Assembly: GCA_905201895.1 (NCBI GenBank)
Contig: CAJKPX010000001.1
Location: 1-64,000 of the forward strand
Direction: 5' to 3'
DNA: 64,000 nt
DNA from: an uncultured Eubacteriales bacterium
Lineage (GTDB): Bacteria > Bacillota > Clostridia > Oscillospirales > CAG-272
Position numbers and translations under genes: made by a program. Shown here one piece after another: positions 33,563 to 41,434 of the stretch. The notes below the pieces were generated by a model. It was not told where the DNA came from. It saw only the letters and a list, made by a program, of their open reading frames with translations, and did no database searches. Each line of letters starts with the position of its first letter. The stretch's first letter is position 1.

Positions 33563-33767
33563 CCTCTTTCCTCATTTCTGCTAAAGTAAGAGTGTAGCCA
33601 ATCGTGTTGAGAACTGCCTCTGCATTTTGCAATGTTGGAGATGTGGCGCCACGAAACCAATCCCCAATGGTGGAACGTGACACCCCCGATTCGATCGACA
33701 TCTGATTGACAGATTTTTCCGATCGACGAATCGTATCAACCACCAAATCAAGAGTGGACCTTTGCAT
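33555..33767 (-). CDS. HTH (XRE-type) DNA-binding protein (70 aa)
   Basis: ATG at 33767 follows AAAGGAGG. The protein MQRSTLDLVVDTIRRSEKSV contains a clear helix-turn-helix (VNQMSIESGVSRSTIGDWFR) and the usual following helices (PTLQNAEAVLNTIGYTLTL). It lies at the end of the early operon and could regulate the late promoter about 230 bases downstream (inference). Confidence 0.75.
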   Translation of the reverse strand: MQRSTLDLVVDTIRRSEKSVNQMSIESGVSRSTIGDWFRGATSPTLQNAEAVLNTIGYTLTLAEMRKEDG

Positions 33768-33768
33768 T

Positions 33769-33984
33769 TCAACCTCCTTTTGATACGGGTGCAGTCGGAT
33801 CGACCGCCTTTTCAATAAAGGATGCGGCAAGATCATCTAATATCTCGGTTGCAATTTTGGCAGCGAGATTATGATGCGCCCTTTCCAAAATCCAATCGAG
33901 GTTTTGGTTTGTTACCACAATTCCCTCGGAGCAGATGATCTCCCAAAGCTCCTGCTTGAGAGCAATGAAGTCGGATTCTTTCAT
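33769..33984 (-). CDS. Hypothetical protein (71 aa)
   Basis: ATG at 33984 follows AAAGGCGG in the repeated junction sequence. Product is helical (ALKQELWEIICSEGIVVTNQ), ending VSKGG. The stop is followed at once by the HTH gene. Unknown function. Confidence 0.6.
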   Translation of the reverse strand: MKESDFIALKQELWEIICSEGIVVTNQNLDWILERAHHNLAAKIATEILDDLAASFIEKAVDPTAPVSKGG

Positions 33985-34000
33985 TTCGCACCGCCTTTCT
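33981..34000 (-). repeat. Repeated gene junction J1 (variant)
   Basis: Leftward GAAAGGCGGTGCGAAATGA: the preceding gene ends here as EKGGAK, and the next begins at the overlapping ATG. It differs in two bases from the commonest form. Confidence 0.7.
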
Positions 34001-34175
34001 CGGCTTGCTTGTTTCGTTCATCGTATGATGTTTTGAAGTCAAATGTTGCGCCATCTTTTAACTCGTCAGTACAAATTGGAAAGACTCCAAGTGATACCAT
34101 ATTTCGTTCGGTTTGCGTTGCAATCGAAAGTGTGCAAAGGATACTTTCGTTAGGTATTTCTATTGTAATTCTCAT
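33981..34175 (-). CDS. Hypothetical protein (64 aa)
   Basis: ATG at 34175 lies in a repeated junction and overlaps the previous stop. The protein MRITIEIPNESILCTLSIAT is beta-rich then charged, and ends EKGGAK, encoded by the next junction. No family. Confidence 0.6.
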   Translation of the reverse strand: MRITIEIPNESILCTLSIATQTERNMVSLGVFPICTDELKDGATFDFKTSYDERNKQAEKGGAK

Positions 34176-34191
34176 TCCGCACCGCCTTTCA
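34172..34191 (-). repeat. Repeated gene junction J2
   Basis: Leftward TGAAAGGCGGTGCGGAATGA. It encodes the KGGAE end of one gene, gives the AAAGGCGG ribosome-binding site and overlaps stop and start (ATGA). Confidence 0.8.
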
Positions 34192-34384
34192 AAATCTCTG
34201 CTATTCTTTGGTAAATATCTTTTGCTTCCTCGCTCATTTCAAATGATTTGCACCACCAAACATCTTGTCTGCCCTCCCACACGGTTGCTATGTTTCCAAA
34301 TGCTATCTTGATTTCTTTTGCAGTGCATTGTGAATTATCATTGCAGTATTTACAATCAAAACAGGCACAAGTTATATTTGTCAT
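34172..34384 (-). CDS. Small cysteine-rich protein (70 aa)
   Basis: ATG at 34384 overlaps the preceding stop within the junction repeat. Residues 5-20 (TCACFDCKYCNDNSQC) contain five cysteines and look like a small metal-binding knuckle. The C-terminal half is helical and ends LKGGAE. Longer readings upstream overlap the neighbour and are rejected. Confidence 0.6.
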   Translation of the reverse strand: MTNITCACFDCKYCNDNSQCTAKEIKIAFGNIATVWEGRQDVWWCKSFEMSEEAKDIYQRIAEILKGGAE

Positions 34385-34400
34385 TCCGCACCGCCTTTCA
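34381..34400 (-). repeat. Repeated gene junction J3
   Basis: Same 20-bp TGAAAGGCGGTGCGGAATGA, preceded by codons for CPNCGAHM. A matching extended copy lies at 42084-42106. Confidence 0.8.
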
Positions 34401-34689
34401 TGTGCGCTCCGCAGTTGGGGCAGAATTTGTGTCCGTGTGGGCTTTTGCTTTTGCACGAGTAGAAACACGATTGGCAAACGTGTCCGTAATTTACGATTTT
34501 TTGTGCAGGTACATCGAAGATAACGCTTGTACTCCACACGCTCTCGCTCTGCTTGCGGTAGCCTGCGTTGTAAAGTCGTGTTGCCTTGCATACATTGCAA
34601 TCATCAAATTTTCTGCACTCGGTTATGCCTACATCAATACAATCTTCATACCTCAAAATCTCTGACATCTCCTCAATCTGCTCGTTCAT
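34381..34689 (-). CDS. Zinc-ribbon small protein (102 aa)
   Basis: ATG at 34689 overlaps the GIY-YIG gene stop. The C-terminus has CQSCFYSCKSKSPHGHKFCP and NCGAHMKGGAE, a zinc ribbon of the kind found in many Firmicutes phage early genes. The N-terminal part also has Cys residues (DCIDVGITECRKFDDCNVCK). Unknown role. Confidence 0.65.
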   Translation of the reverse strand: MNEQIEEMSEILRYEDCIDVGITECRKFDDCNVCKATRLYNAGYRKQSESVWSTSVIFDVPAQKIVNYGHVCQSCFYSCKSKSPHGHKFCPNCGAHMKGGAE

Positions 34690-35293
34690 CCGTTTCTTCC
34701 TCCTCGATTTTCAAAAAATCTTCAAACTTTTGCATAGCTTTCAGTTGGTTCTCGGTCGGGAATTTACCGCTTTTGGGTTTTGGAGTGTAGGTCAGGTGCT
34801 TGGCAAAGAGATCAGCAACGAATTTCCGTGCGTTTTTCTCGCCCTGCTTCAGTCCGTCATGATAACCTCGTGCCTCCTTCTGCGTTCCGAAGGACTTTTT
34901 ACCAACTCCCTGCGATCCTGCCGTTTGGTTGCGCAACTGCCAGCCTGCGTCGGCGGCTTTCTTGATGTAAATCTGTTCCTGCTCGTCGCAGTCCTCGGGA
35001 GCGCAAACGCACATCACCGTGACCTTGTAGCCGTGCGGGTTCTTCTCGGCATCGTAAAGCCCGTGCTTTCGGATGGAGTTGTCGATGCCTTGATAGGTGG
35101 AAAGATGCTCGGCGATTCTTTTTAGCAGGTTCGTTGTGGCTTGCCCGATATACGCAAACTTGAAGCCGTCCTCGTCCACACGGTGAAAGCAGTAGATACC
35201 GCTTGTCTCGGGGCAATCGGGGCAGATTTTCAAGATACGCTTTTGATCGTCACGCTTTCGGGCGTAGATTTGTTTCCAATTTGGTTTAGGCAT
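34673..35293 (-). CDS. GIY-YIG nuclease-domain protein (206 aa)
   Basis: ATG at 35293 follows AAAGGAG. Residues about 30-80 contain the GIY (SGIYCFHRV) and YIG (FAYIGQATTNLLKRIAEH) motifs, giving a GIY-YIG endonuclease domain. It may act as a free-standing homing-type or phage nuclease. The C-terminal half is basic and helical (LKQGEKNARKFVADLFAKHL), perhaps for DNA contact. It is downstream of RecT; a GGGAACG/CGTTCCC hairpin lies between them. Confidence 0.7.
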   Translation of the reverse strand: MPKPNWKQIYARKRDDQKRILKICPDCPETSGIYCFHRVDEDGFKFAYIGQATTNLLKRIAEHLSTYQGIDNSIRKHGLYDAEKNPHGYKVTVMCVCAPEDCDEQEQIYIKKAADAGWQLRNQTAGSQGVGKKSFGTQKEARGYHDGLKQGEKNARKFVADLFAKHLTYTPKPKSGKFPTENQLKAMQKFEDFLKIEEEETDERAD

Positions 35294-35313
35294 TTTCTCT
35301 CCTTTCCTCATCT

Positions 35314-35339
35314 GGGAACGAGGACGATGCCCCGTTCCC
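35314..35339. other. Hairpin between recT and the GIY-YIG gene
   Basis: GGGAACG (35314-35320) pairs with CGTTCCC (35333-35339) around 12 bases. No T-run follows on the leftward side, so it is more likely an mRNA processing or stability element than a terminator. Confidence 0.4.
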
Positions 35340-35351
35340 TATTTTAGTAGA

Positions 35352-36392
35352 TTATTGATTCGACGCGCCGTCAAAGAAATCCGCTTGTCCTTCGTATGTA
35401 GTCGGGTCTGCAAAGTTCGCGCCGGACGTTGCCGCCTTTTTGGTTCTCGGCTTTTTCTCGGTCTTTGCTTCGGTTTCAACTGCCGAGGATTCCTCGGTAG
35501 TTGCCGCGAGTTCGTCCTCCCCCGTTCCGTCAAAGAACTCCGCCTCGGTTGCTTCTCTGTCAACAGCCAACGCACTTGCCAATCCCTCGGACTCGATCTC
35601 AAATTCCTTTTCCTCGGCGGTTTTCATTTCGATGGACTTGGGCGCGTTCTTCAAAAGCATACGGAGAGCGAGATTGCAAGCCATCGTGTCGAAGTGCTGA
35701 ATCCACGGCGTTTCGGCTTTCTTTTCCTCTTTCCAACCGTTCAGCTGCTCGCCGCGCTGGATTTTATCGTAAAGCACGGGATCAAACGCCTTGCTGAAGC
35801 GCGTGGCGTGGGCAATCGCCTTGGACTTGGGAACGTAGATGCACTTGAAAAAGCCGTTGAGCAATTCAAAGTACGCATAGTAACCGATGATCGGCTTTGT
35901 TTCGCGCAGATCATCGTCCTCAATGAAGTCGATCACGGGCTTTCCCGTGCGCTTATCCTTTCCCTTGTATTCGCCCTCGCGTATCTCGATCACGTCAAGA
36001 TCCTTGTACTGTCCCGAGCGATAGGCAAGCTGGAGTCTGCCTCCCGTCATGATCTGGAATTGTGCCTTGTAGGATTCGTAATCCCCAAGCTGCGCGTTCC
36101 ACTTGGAGCCGTAAGGTACCATTGCGTACTCACCGAGCGCAGGCGACGGAGAAAGCTCCAAAGCCTCGCCCTGCAATGCAGCCGAAAGGACGGTTGCAGG
36201 CTCACACTTCTGCAAAGTCGGGTTTGCGCTGACCGCCGATACCACCGAGGCGATAAAGCGGTTTGCTCTCTTGGGGTCTTTCAATGTGGAATTGATCAGG
36301 TTCTGATACGCAGGCAACTGAATCGCCTGACTAAAGGTCATTTTCTTGTTACCGCCCTCCTGCTGGGGCGCGAGACTGTTGTTTACTGCCAT
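35352..36392 (-). CDS. recT: RecT-family single-strand annealing protein (346 aa)
   Basis: ATG at 36392 follows AAGGAGA. The N-terminal half has the RecT features: MTFSQAIQLPAYQNLINSTL, ASVVSAVSANPTLQKCEPAT with VLSAALQGEALELSPSP, GEYAMVPYG and a long QFQIMTGGRLQLAYRSGQYK domain. The C-terminal 70 residues are a disordered, charged tail. It anneals ssDNA during phage recombination, working with the YqaJ exonuclease and SSB encoded in the same operon. A MTase and a coiled-coil gene lie between. Confidence 0.9.
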   Translation of the reverse strand: MAVNNSLAPQQEGGNKKMTFSQAIQLPAYQNLINSTLKDPKRANRFIASVVSAVSANPTLQKCEPATVLSAALQGEALELSPSPALGEYAMVPYGSKWNAQLGDYESYKAQFQIMTGGRLQLAYRSGQYKDLDVIEIREGEYKGKDKRTGKPVIDFIEDDDLRETKPIIGYYAYFELLNGFFKCIYVPKSKAIAHATRFSKAFDPVLYDKIQRGEQLNGWKEEKKAETPWIQHFDTMACNLALRMLLKNAPKSIEMKTAEEKEFEIESEGLASALAVDREATEAEFFDGTGEDELAATTEESSAVETEAKTEKKPRTKKAATSGANFADPTTYEGQADFFDGASNQ

Positions 36393-36403
36393 TTTGCTTC
36401 TCC

Positions 36404-37423
36404 TTAAAATGTTAATGTATTTTGAATTTGAAAATTGGTTCTTTCCTCGCAGAGTTTAACGTATTCTTCGTTCAATTCAATCAGAATGAAATCTCTGCCA
36501 TGTTGTTGCGCTACCCTTCCCGTTGTTCCGCTTCCAGCAAAAGGATCAAGAACGATTCCACCCTCTGGGCAACCTGCCAAGATGCAAGGTTCAATGAGTT
36601 TTGGCGGAAATGTTGCGAAATGCGCACCCTTGTAAGGTTGCGTGCTGACTGTCCATACATCACGCTTTTTCCGCTTCGGTCGAAAATCGTATAAGTGTCC
36701 GCTTTTGATTCTGTAAAAAGCGTCAGAATTTTCCGTGTACTTCTTTCCACCATATCTTGGAGCAGCTGCTTTCATTGCACCGTTTGCTTTGCTTGGTGTG
36801 TAACTTCCGTTTTGGTTTTCAAGGTTTGGTTGCGAAAGTCTCTTAATCGTACTGTCCTTGACAGGTTCCGCAATCGCTTCATCGTCAAAGTAGTATTTCG
36901 GGCTTTTTGTAAGAAAGAAAATGTACTCATGACTTTTCGTGCACCGGTCTTTCACACTTTCAGGCATTGGGTTATTCTTCGCCCAAATGATGTCACTTCG
37001 CAAATACCAACCATCCGCACGGAGCGCAAAAGCAAGCATCCACGGAATACCGATCAAATCCTTCGGCTTACAATCAGCAGATACCGTTTTGGAGAGATAC
37101 GATCCAACGCTCCCTTTATTCGTTCCTTGCTTGTATTTCTTTGCGTTGTCTGGATAATTAGATGCACCCTTTCCACTTCCTGCGTAACTGTCTGCGATAT
37201 TCACCCAAAGCGTTCCGTCCTTTTTCAACACTCGGCGTACCTCACGGAATATTTCAACGAGTTTTTGTATGTATTCTTCGGGGGTTGCTTCAAGACCGAT
37301 CTGCCCGTCCACGCCATAATCACGCAGATTGTAATACGGCGGTGATGTCACGCAACAGTTCACGCTTTCATCTTCAAGCAATTTCAATACGCCCAAAGCA
37401 TCGCCTTGAATTATCATTTTCAT
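36404..37423 (-). CDS. DNA methyltransferase, beta class (339 aa)
   Basis: ATG at 37423 follows GGAAGGGC. Motif IV (TSPPYYNLRDYG) comes near the N-terminus and motif I (DPFAGSGTTGRVA) near the C-terminus, the beta-class (N6-adenine or N4-cytosine) order. A TRD-like central domain is present, with many basic residues (RPKRKKRDVW). It has no adjacent restriction gene, so it probably protects phage DNA from host restriction or modifies it for regulation; the target sequence is unknown. Confidence 0.85.
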   Translation of the reverse strand: MKMIIQGDALGVLKLLEDESVNCCVTSPPYYNLRDYGVDGQIGLEATPEEYIQKLVEIFREVRRVLKKDGTLWVNIADSYAGSGKGASNYPDNAKKYKQGTNKGSVGSYLSKTVSADCKPKDLIGIPWMLAFALRADGWYLRSDIIWAKNNPMPESVKDRCTKSHEYIFFLTKSPKYYFDDEAIAEPVKDSTIKRLSQPNLENQNGSYTPSKANGAMKAAAPRYGGKKYTENSDAFYRIKSGHLYDFRPKRKKRDVWTVSTQPYKGAHFATFPPKLIEPCILAGCPEGGIVLDPFAGSGTTGRVAQQHGRDFILIELNEEYVKLCEERTNFQIQNTLTF

Positions 37424-38352
37424 GCCCTTCCATATTTGATTTTATTTTCCACCAAAAACTCTTTGAGCTTTTGGAGTTGCGACTTGGTGCATTCCACGCG
37501 GAATGCGATTGAAACGGTTTCTTCTTCCTCGTCCGCAGATAGCTCTAAAATCGTTTCTACGGGCATTTGCTGTTCTGGTGTCACATCTGCCCGCATTTCG
37601 GATTTCGGCTTCTCCTGCAAAGCCTGTGCTTGGCTCTGCGCGTCATTTACTTGCTTTTGGATCTTCAAGCGCTCATTGTAAGAGATCGCAGAGGTAAGAT
37701 CGTGGTGTTCTGCGTAGTGGTCGAGGAGCGCAACCTCAAATTCACTGCCGAGCATCCGAATGGCGCGCACCTCATCCTTGACACGATCGGCAATCTTCTT
37801 CAACTCGTCAATAATCTTGTCGCGCTTGGCGGTGCGGTTCGTCCACTTGGGATCAAAGACGCTCTCCCACGGACGGTAGCGCAAGTGTTCCTCACCGATC
37901 TCGGTTTCATAGACCAATCGGAGCGCGTTTTCCTTGTTGCGCCTCTCGGTTTCCTCAAAGGACTTCACTTGTGCGGCAATCGGCTCGATCACGGCGGTAA
38001 ATTCCTCAACGAGCTTTTTCACATCGCCCTCAAATGCTTTCAGCGGCTTGTCCCAATTTTTCTTCACGTCCTTGCGCTGGGAGTCGATCAGTTCCATCTG
38101 CTTGCGGAGATTTGCCAGCGTGGATTTTGCATCGTCCACGGTGTCCTCGGTCACAACGAGGTTTCGGTACTTCTCCAACGCATCGGAAAGCTGCCGCCTG
38201 ACCTCGGCGGCATTGGATAGGATCGCCGCAGGGAGGGCGGAGATGTAGCCATCGTCCACCATGAAGGCAACCTCGCGGACAAAGTGCTGGTCGATGTTCT
38301 GCGGCTCCTCCAGCGTTTGGATCGCGGCGGTGATGTCAAGTTCTTTTGCCAT
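37420..38352 (-). CDS. DUF1351-type coiled-coil recombination-operon protein (310 aa)
   Basis: ATG at 38352 follows GGGGAAG. Residues about 45-175 are a long coiled coil (LSDALEKYRNLVVTEDTVDD, KSTLANLRKQMELIDSQRKD, then KNWDKPLKAFEGDVKKLVEE), typical of DUF1351-like proteins beside RecT. C-terminal residues form a beta part (ETVSIAFRVECTKSQLQKLK). Its stop overlaps the MTase start. Likely a helper of recombination (inference). Confidence 0.65.
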   Translation of the reverse strand: MAKELDITAAIQTLEEPQNIDQHFVREVAFMVDDGYISALPAAILSNAAEVRRQLSDALEKYRNLVVTEDTVDDAKSTLANLRKQMELIDSQRKDVKKNWDKPLKAFEGDVKKLVEEFTAVIEPIAAQVKSFEETERRNKENALRLVYETEIGEEHLRYRPWESVFDPKWTNRTAKRDKIIDELKKIADRVKDEVRAIRMLGSEFEVALLDHYAEHHDLTSAISYNERLKIQKQVNDAQSQAQALQEKPKSEMRADVTPEQQMPVETILELSADEEEETVSIAFRVECTKSQLQKLKEFLVENKIKYGRA

Positions 38353-38354
38353 GC

Positions 38355-38561
38355 TCACTTCCCCTTCACCATTCGGTTGTACGCTCTCGCGCAAAGGCTG
38401 GAAAGCACGCGCGACTCATGCGGTGCTACGCAGGTGTCAAGCTCTGCCTTTTGCGGGCAGAACGCGCACCACGGCATCGCCCCACTCATGTCCTTTCCCT
38501 GCTTCTCGCTCTCGATGTACTTCTTCGCATCAAGCGACTTCTGTCTTTCGGTGTTTTTCAT
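38355..38561 (-). CDS. Small CxxC-containing protein (68 aa)
   Basis: ATG at 38561 follows AAAGGAT. The product MKNTERQKSLDAKKYIESEK is charged, with a short cysteine part (MPWCAFCPQKAELDTCVAPH). It starts just before the DUF1351 gene. Unknown role. Confidence 0.55.
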   Translation of the reverse strand: MKNTERQKSLDAKKYIESEKQGKDMSGAMPWCAFCPQKAELDTCVAPHESRVLSSLCARAYNRMVKGK

Positions 38562-38576
38562 AAAATATCCTTTCTT

Positions 38577-39119
38577 TCAAATTTTCGGTTTATCCAAAGG
38601 TTGATACTGTGTAAAATTCGATCGTCCAATCCAAACGCACCACATCACATCAAGCATAGATGCGCCTATTCCCGTAAAGTTTGGTCTCCACGTACAAGGA
38701 AGGACATATGTAGGTTGACATTCCTGAAACAGTTTTTTTCGCTTTGCAGAATGCCAATACTGTGACTTCAACAACATTGCAAACGGTTTCTCATACTGAT
38801 ACGCTTTTCTGATAAAATCCTCTGCCAAACAAAACGGTGGGTTTGTGATGATCCAATCAAAAGGTTCTTGCATTTCGTAAGAAAAGAAGTCTTGACCTTT
38901 TTGAATGTCTGTCCCCCATACAAAGAACCCGTTTTTTCTCAAAACGTCACTGATAGCACCTTCTCCACAGGCGCACTCCCAAACAGTCTGTCCCGTATGA
39001 ATAAGGAATTTTTCTTTCAGAAATTGGATCAATGCCTTCGTTGTTTCAGGCGGCGTAGGGTAAAAATCATTTTTGCGCCTTTTACCATGTGCACCAATGA
39101 TGTTCAAAACATCTTTCAT
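38577..39119 (-). CDS. N6-adenine-type DNA methyltransferase (180 aa)
   Basis: ATG at 39119 follows TTAGGAGG. N-terminal KRRKNDFYPTPPETTKAL and WECACGEGAIS (motif I), then WIITNPPFCLAEDF (motif IV, NPPF), identify a gamma-order or small phage adenine methyltransferase. It is shorter than usual and has no large target-recognition domain. It is the second MTase of the early operon. Confidence 0.8.
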   Translation of the reverse strand: MKDVLNIIGAHGKRRKNDFYPTPPETTKALIQFLKEKFLIHTGQTVWECACGEGAISDVLRKNGFFVWGTDIQKGQDFFSYEMQEPFDWIITNPPFCLAEDFIRKAYQYEKPFAMLLKSQYWHSAKRKKLFQECQPTYVLPCTWRPNFTGIGASMLDVMWCVWIGRSNFTQYQPLDKPKI

Positions 39120-39128
39120 TGCTTCCTC

Positions 39129-39797
39129 CTAAATCCGAATCACAACAGGCGGTTGCCTGTCGAACTCGATATACCTCCAAAATTTTGTTACTTCGTCCTC
39201 AACGTATGCCATGTCAGCGCGAACCTCGTCGGCTTCGATGGTGTATTCTCTGATCTCGGCAGTGTTATCGGGAAACCGCAACTCTGCCGACAACACCAAG
39301 AAATCAAATTGCGTGATGTTGAGCTGATCAACCACTTGGCAAAAGTAGTTATTTGGGATTCTACCATCCCATTCCTCCAACGCGCGTTTGGATTGAATGA
39401 GCGCCGTCTTGCACTCCCAAACGCCGCGCTTGCCATCGGAGAGCCGCACCAACTCGCCGTCGAGGGTGCAGGTCATGTACGGCTTTTCTCCGTGGTGGTA
39501 AACGAGGAACGGCTTGTACTCCACCTTGTAATCGCGACGATGCTTCAAGGCAAACAACGCGCGAAGATGCTCCTCGGCTTCCGTGCCGTAGGAAACGCGA
39601 TCGTCCTCGGAAATATCGTCTGGGGTCTTTCTGCCCGTCTTTTCCTTCCAAAGGTCCAGCGGTGATTTGTAGGACGCTTGCCCCATGATGATCGCCACCT
39701 CCGAGGCGCCGATGCTCTTGGATCGCCCTGCAAGCCAATCCTCACGGTCCTTATACTGAACCGTTGTCGGAGGTTTCCTGTGAAACAACGTCGGCAT
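39129..39797 (-). CDS. YqaJ/lambda-exonuclease family recombinase nuclease (222 aa)
   Basis: ATG at 39797 follows GGAGGAG. Motifs of the family: RSKSIGASEVAIIMG near the start, SYGTEAEEHLRALFA, then PYMTCTLDGELV and GVWECKTALI, giving the PD-(D/E)xK-like catalytic D-E-K set. It degrades one DNA strand to supply 3' ends for RecT annealing. Its start overlaps the 78-aa gene. Confidence 0.85.
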   Translation of the reverse strand: MPTLFHRKPPTTVQYKDREDWLAGRSKSIGASEVAIIMGQASYKSPLDLWKEKTGRKTPDDISEDDRVSYGTEAEEHLRALFALKHRRDYKVEYKPFLVYHHGEKPYMTCTLDGELVRLSDGKRGVWECKTALIQSKRALEEWDGRIPNNYFCQVVDQLNITQFDFLVLSAELRFPDNTAEIREYTIEADEVRADMAYVEDEVTKFWRYIEFDRQPPVVIRI

Positions 39798-39987
39798 AAG
39801 ACTCCTCCCGTTTTTTCTCGATCTCGATCACGATCCCTCCAAAAACGAAGATCAGACGAATCGTAATTCCAAACAGATACGCCTCCTCTGTGTCCTGGTA
39901 GGATAACTCTGCCGAGAGCTTTCGATTTCCCTTCTTACCCTGCTTTCCGCACATCAGATGCAGAAAACCCAGTTTTTTATGTTTCAT
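39751..39987 (-). CDS. Small membrane-segment protein (78 aa)
   Basis: ATG at 39987 follows GGGGAGGG. One hydrophobic segment (AYLFGITIRLIFVFGGIVIE) follows a basic N-terminus. It overlaps the exonuclease start by 47 bases in another frame, a risky arrangement, but the ribosome-binding site is good. Unknown function. Confidence 0.5.
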   Translation of the reverse strand: MKHKKLGFLHLMCGKQGKKGNRKLSAELSYQDTEEAYLFGITIRLIFVFGGIVIEIEKKREESYADVVSQETSDNGSV

Positions 39988-40002
39988 GAACCATCCCTCC
40001 CC

Positions 40003-40422
40003 TTAAAACGGCAGGTCATCATTTGCTCTGAGTTGATCAAAGCTCGGCTGCGGTGCCGGAGAATATTGCGGAGCATCGTTTCCTTGCGCTTTCTCGTCGA
40101 GGATCTTAAATGGTACAATCTCAGATATGATCATACGAACATCATACCGCTTGTTTCCCGACTTGTCCGTGTAGTTGTTGTTTTCAATGCTTCCGACAAT
40201 GAATATGCGATCTCCCTTCTTAAAATACCGCGCCAAATAATCAGCCTGATAACCAAATGCAGTAAAGTTGAAAAAATCGGTATCAGGTTCACCGTCTTTG
40301 GGGTAGCGTCTCTTTACCGCGATTCGATTGTTTACCGCTCGTTTGTCATTTGAAAGATGTTGAAGCTCAATATCAAAAACAATGTTTCCGAGCAATTCGA
40401 GTTTGTTGTATGTTACTGCCAT
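40003..40422 (-). CDS. ssb: Single-stranded DNA-binding protein (139 aa)
   Basis: ATG at 40422 follows GAAAGGA. Residues 1-105 are an OB-fold of SSB type (MAVTYNKLELLGNIVFDIEL; FFNFTAFGYQADYLARYFKK; DRIFIVGSIENNNYTD). A flexible proline-rich linker and the acidic C-terminal tip NDDLPF follow, the tip by which SSB proteins bind partner enzymes. It serves replication and recombination with the exonuclease and RecT. A tail gene product ends in the same tip (15.3 kb). Confidence 0.9.
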   Translation of the reverse strand: MAVTYNKLELLGNIVFDIELQHLSNDKRAVNNRIAVKRRYPKDGEPDTDFFNFTAFGYQADYLARYFKKGDRIFIVGSIENNNYTDKSGNKRYDVRMIISEIVPFKILDEKAQGNDAPQYSPAPQPSFDQLRANDDLPF

Positions 40423-40433
40423 AAATTTTCCTT

Positions 40434-40622
40434 TCAATCTGTTACTTCAAATGCTGCCTCCAGCATACAATTTTCACACCAAACGGTGTCCTCGTCGATC
40501 CGATAAGCATCGTCCCCGTAACGCAAACCATATCCGCACTTGGCGCATAAGAAAGCAGGCTTTGGTTTGTCTGCGTTCGGACAGCTCGATGGGCAACGAA
40601 ACCTTTTACACAATATGCACAT
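40434..40622 (-). CDS. Zinc-ribbon small protein (62 aa)
   Basis: ATG at 40622 lies 6 nt behind AAGGAG; a GTG at 40649 upstream is possible but less good. Three CxxC-type pairs are visible: CILCKRFRCPSSC, FLCAKCGYGLRYG and VWCENCMLEAAF. Probably two zinc sites. Unknown role in the early operon. Confidence 0.6.
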   Translation of the reverse strand: MCILCKRFRCPSSCPNADKPKPAFLCAKCGYGLRYGDDAYRIDEDTVWCENCMLEAAFEVTD

Positions 40623-40635
40623 GTTCTGCTCCTTT

Positions 40636-40761
40636 TTATTTTCTGCCACTTCTCCATCGCCTTTTGACCAAATCTATGATTTTTGATCCACCGATCAAGG
40701 TTGAAAACAGAACGCCTCCAACAATGAATCCGATCAAAAAACCGATAAAAAGAAGTTTCAT
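40636..40761 (-). CDS. Small membrane protein (41 aa)
   Basis: This short frame has a strong GGAGG at good distance and starts with ATG at 40761. Residues 3-24 form a hydrophobic segment (LLFIGFLIGFIVGGVLFSTL), followed by a basic tail KRRWRSGRK. It overlaps the GTG-start alternative of the following gene. Unknown role. Confidence 0.6.
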   Translation of the reverse strand: MKLLFIGFLIGFIVGGVLFSTLIGGSKIIDLVKRRWRSGRK

Positions 40762-40813
40762 GTGAAATACCTCCGATCATTATAAATCATTGTTTGCAGT
40801 CCGAATCAATCTT

Positions 40814-41194
40814 TTAGGTCACGGGTTCTTGGGGAATGTATTTCTTTTTGAGTTCGGCAATTTTAGCTAAATCCATTTGCCAAAACCACACACCTTTAGG
40901 CTTAGTGAAATATTCCTCAATCTCCGCGAAAATCTCCCTTGCAACCTCGGCTTTGGCGTTTTCGAGAGCTTTTTGTGCCATTTCCATTGTCAGCTCGTTA
41001 TGCCGTTCTTCCGCTTTCAATGCACCTTGCAACATTTCGACCTCGCTCTTTGGTACAACATCGGCGGTGTTTTGAAAGAAAGAACATTTCACGTCTGCTC
41101 CTTCGGCATAAACCAACCTAACCTTGCCGTTGCCCGATATATTTGTGTTATAGTCGCACAAACTATGATGTATGCAATTAGCGCAAGTTGCCAT
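40814..41194 (-). CDS. Hypothetical protein (126 aa)
   Basis: ATG at 41194 follows AAAAGGAGG. An N-terminal cysteine part (MATCANCIHHSLCDYN) precedes a coiled-coil middle (LQGALKAEERHNELTMEMAQ) and a helical end. This type (Cys knuckle plus coiled coil) is frequent in Firmicutes phages. The function is unknown. Confidence 0.65.
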   Translation of the reverse strand: MATCANCIHHSLCDYNTNISGNGKVRLVYAEGADVKCSFFQNTADVVPKSEVEMLQGALKAEERHNELTMEMAQKALENAKAEVAREIFAEIEEYFTKPKGVWFWQMDLAKIAELKKKYIPQEPVT

Positions 41195-41282
41195 ATCGCT
41201 TTCCTCCTTTTACATATTTCCAAGCGTTAATGTAGTTTTTACGAAAATAATTAGCCATCGTTCGTGTTTTAAGTCGTGCCAT
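41178..41282 (-). CDS. Small basic peptide (34 aa)
   Basis: Starts ATG 41282 behind GGAGG at 6 nt and encodes MARLKTRTMANYFRKNYINA with a GGKRYGNLR end. It overlaps the next gene's start by 17 bases. Very short, so uncertain, but the ribosome-binding site is good. Confidence 0.4.
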   Translation of the reverse strand: MARLKTRTMANYFRKNYINAWKYVKGGKRYGNLR

Positions 41283-41283
41283 A

Positions 41284-41418
41284 TCATACCTCCGTTATCT
41301 TCGCAATTTTAGATAAAATTGACAGTATCAATTCTTGTGGTAATAAACATTCGCCATAAGGACAAACGCACTTACCATCTATGTTTTTAGAGATGTGGCA
41401 AAAGTCGCATTTATTCAT
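41284..41418 (-). CDS. Small cysteine-rich protein (44 aa)
   Basis: ATG at 41418 is provided by junction repeat J4 and overlaps the stop of the preceding gene. The product MNKCDFCHISKNIDGKCVCP with YGECLLPQE has a five-cysteine cluster, then a hydrophobic helix (LILSILSKIAKI). It is too short to assign. Confidence 0.6.
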   Translation of the reverse strand: MNKCDFCHISKNIDGKCVCPYGECLLPQELILSILSKIAKITEV

Positions 41419-41434
41419 TCCGCACCGCCTTTCA
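41415..41434 (-). repeat. Repeated gene junction J4
   Basis: 20-bp TGAAAGGCGGTGCGGAATGA read leftward; encodes the VKGGAE end of the previous gene and the start of the 44-aa gene. Confidence 0.8.

Noticed and set aside
35355..36407. 350-residue + strand frame
   Set aside because: Shadow of recT on the other strand; no start signal and a biased composition.
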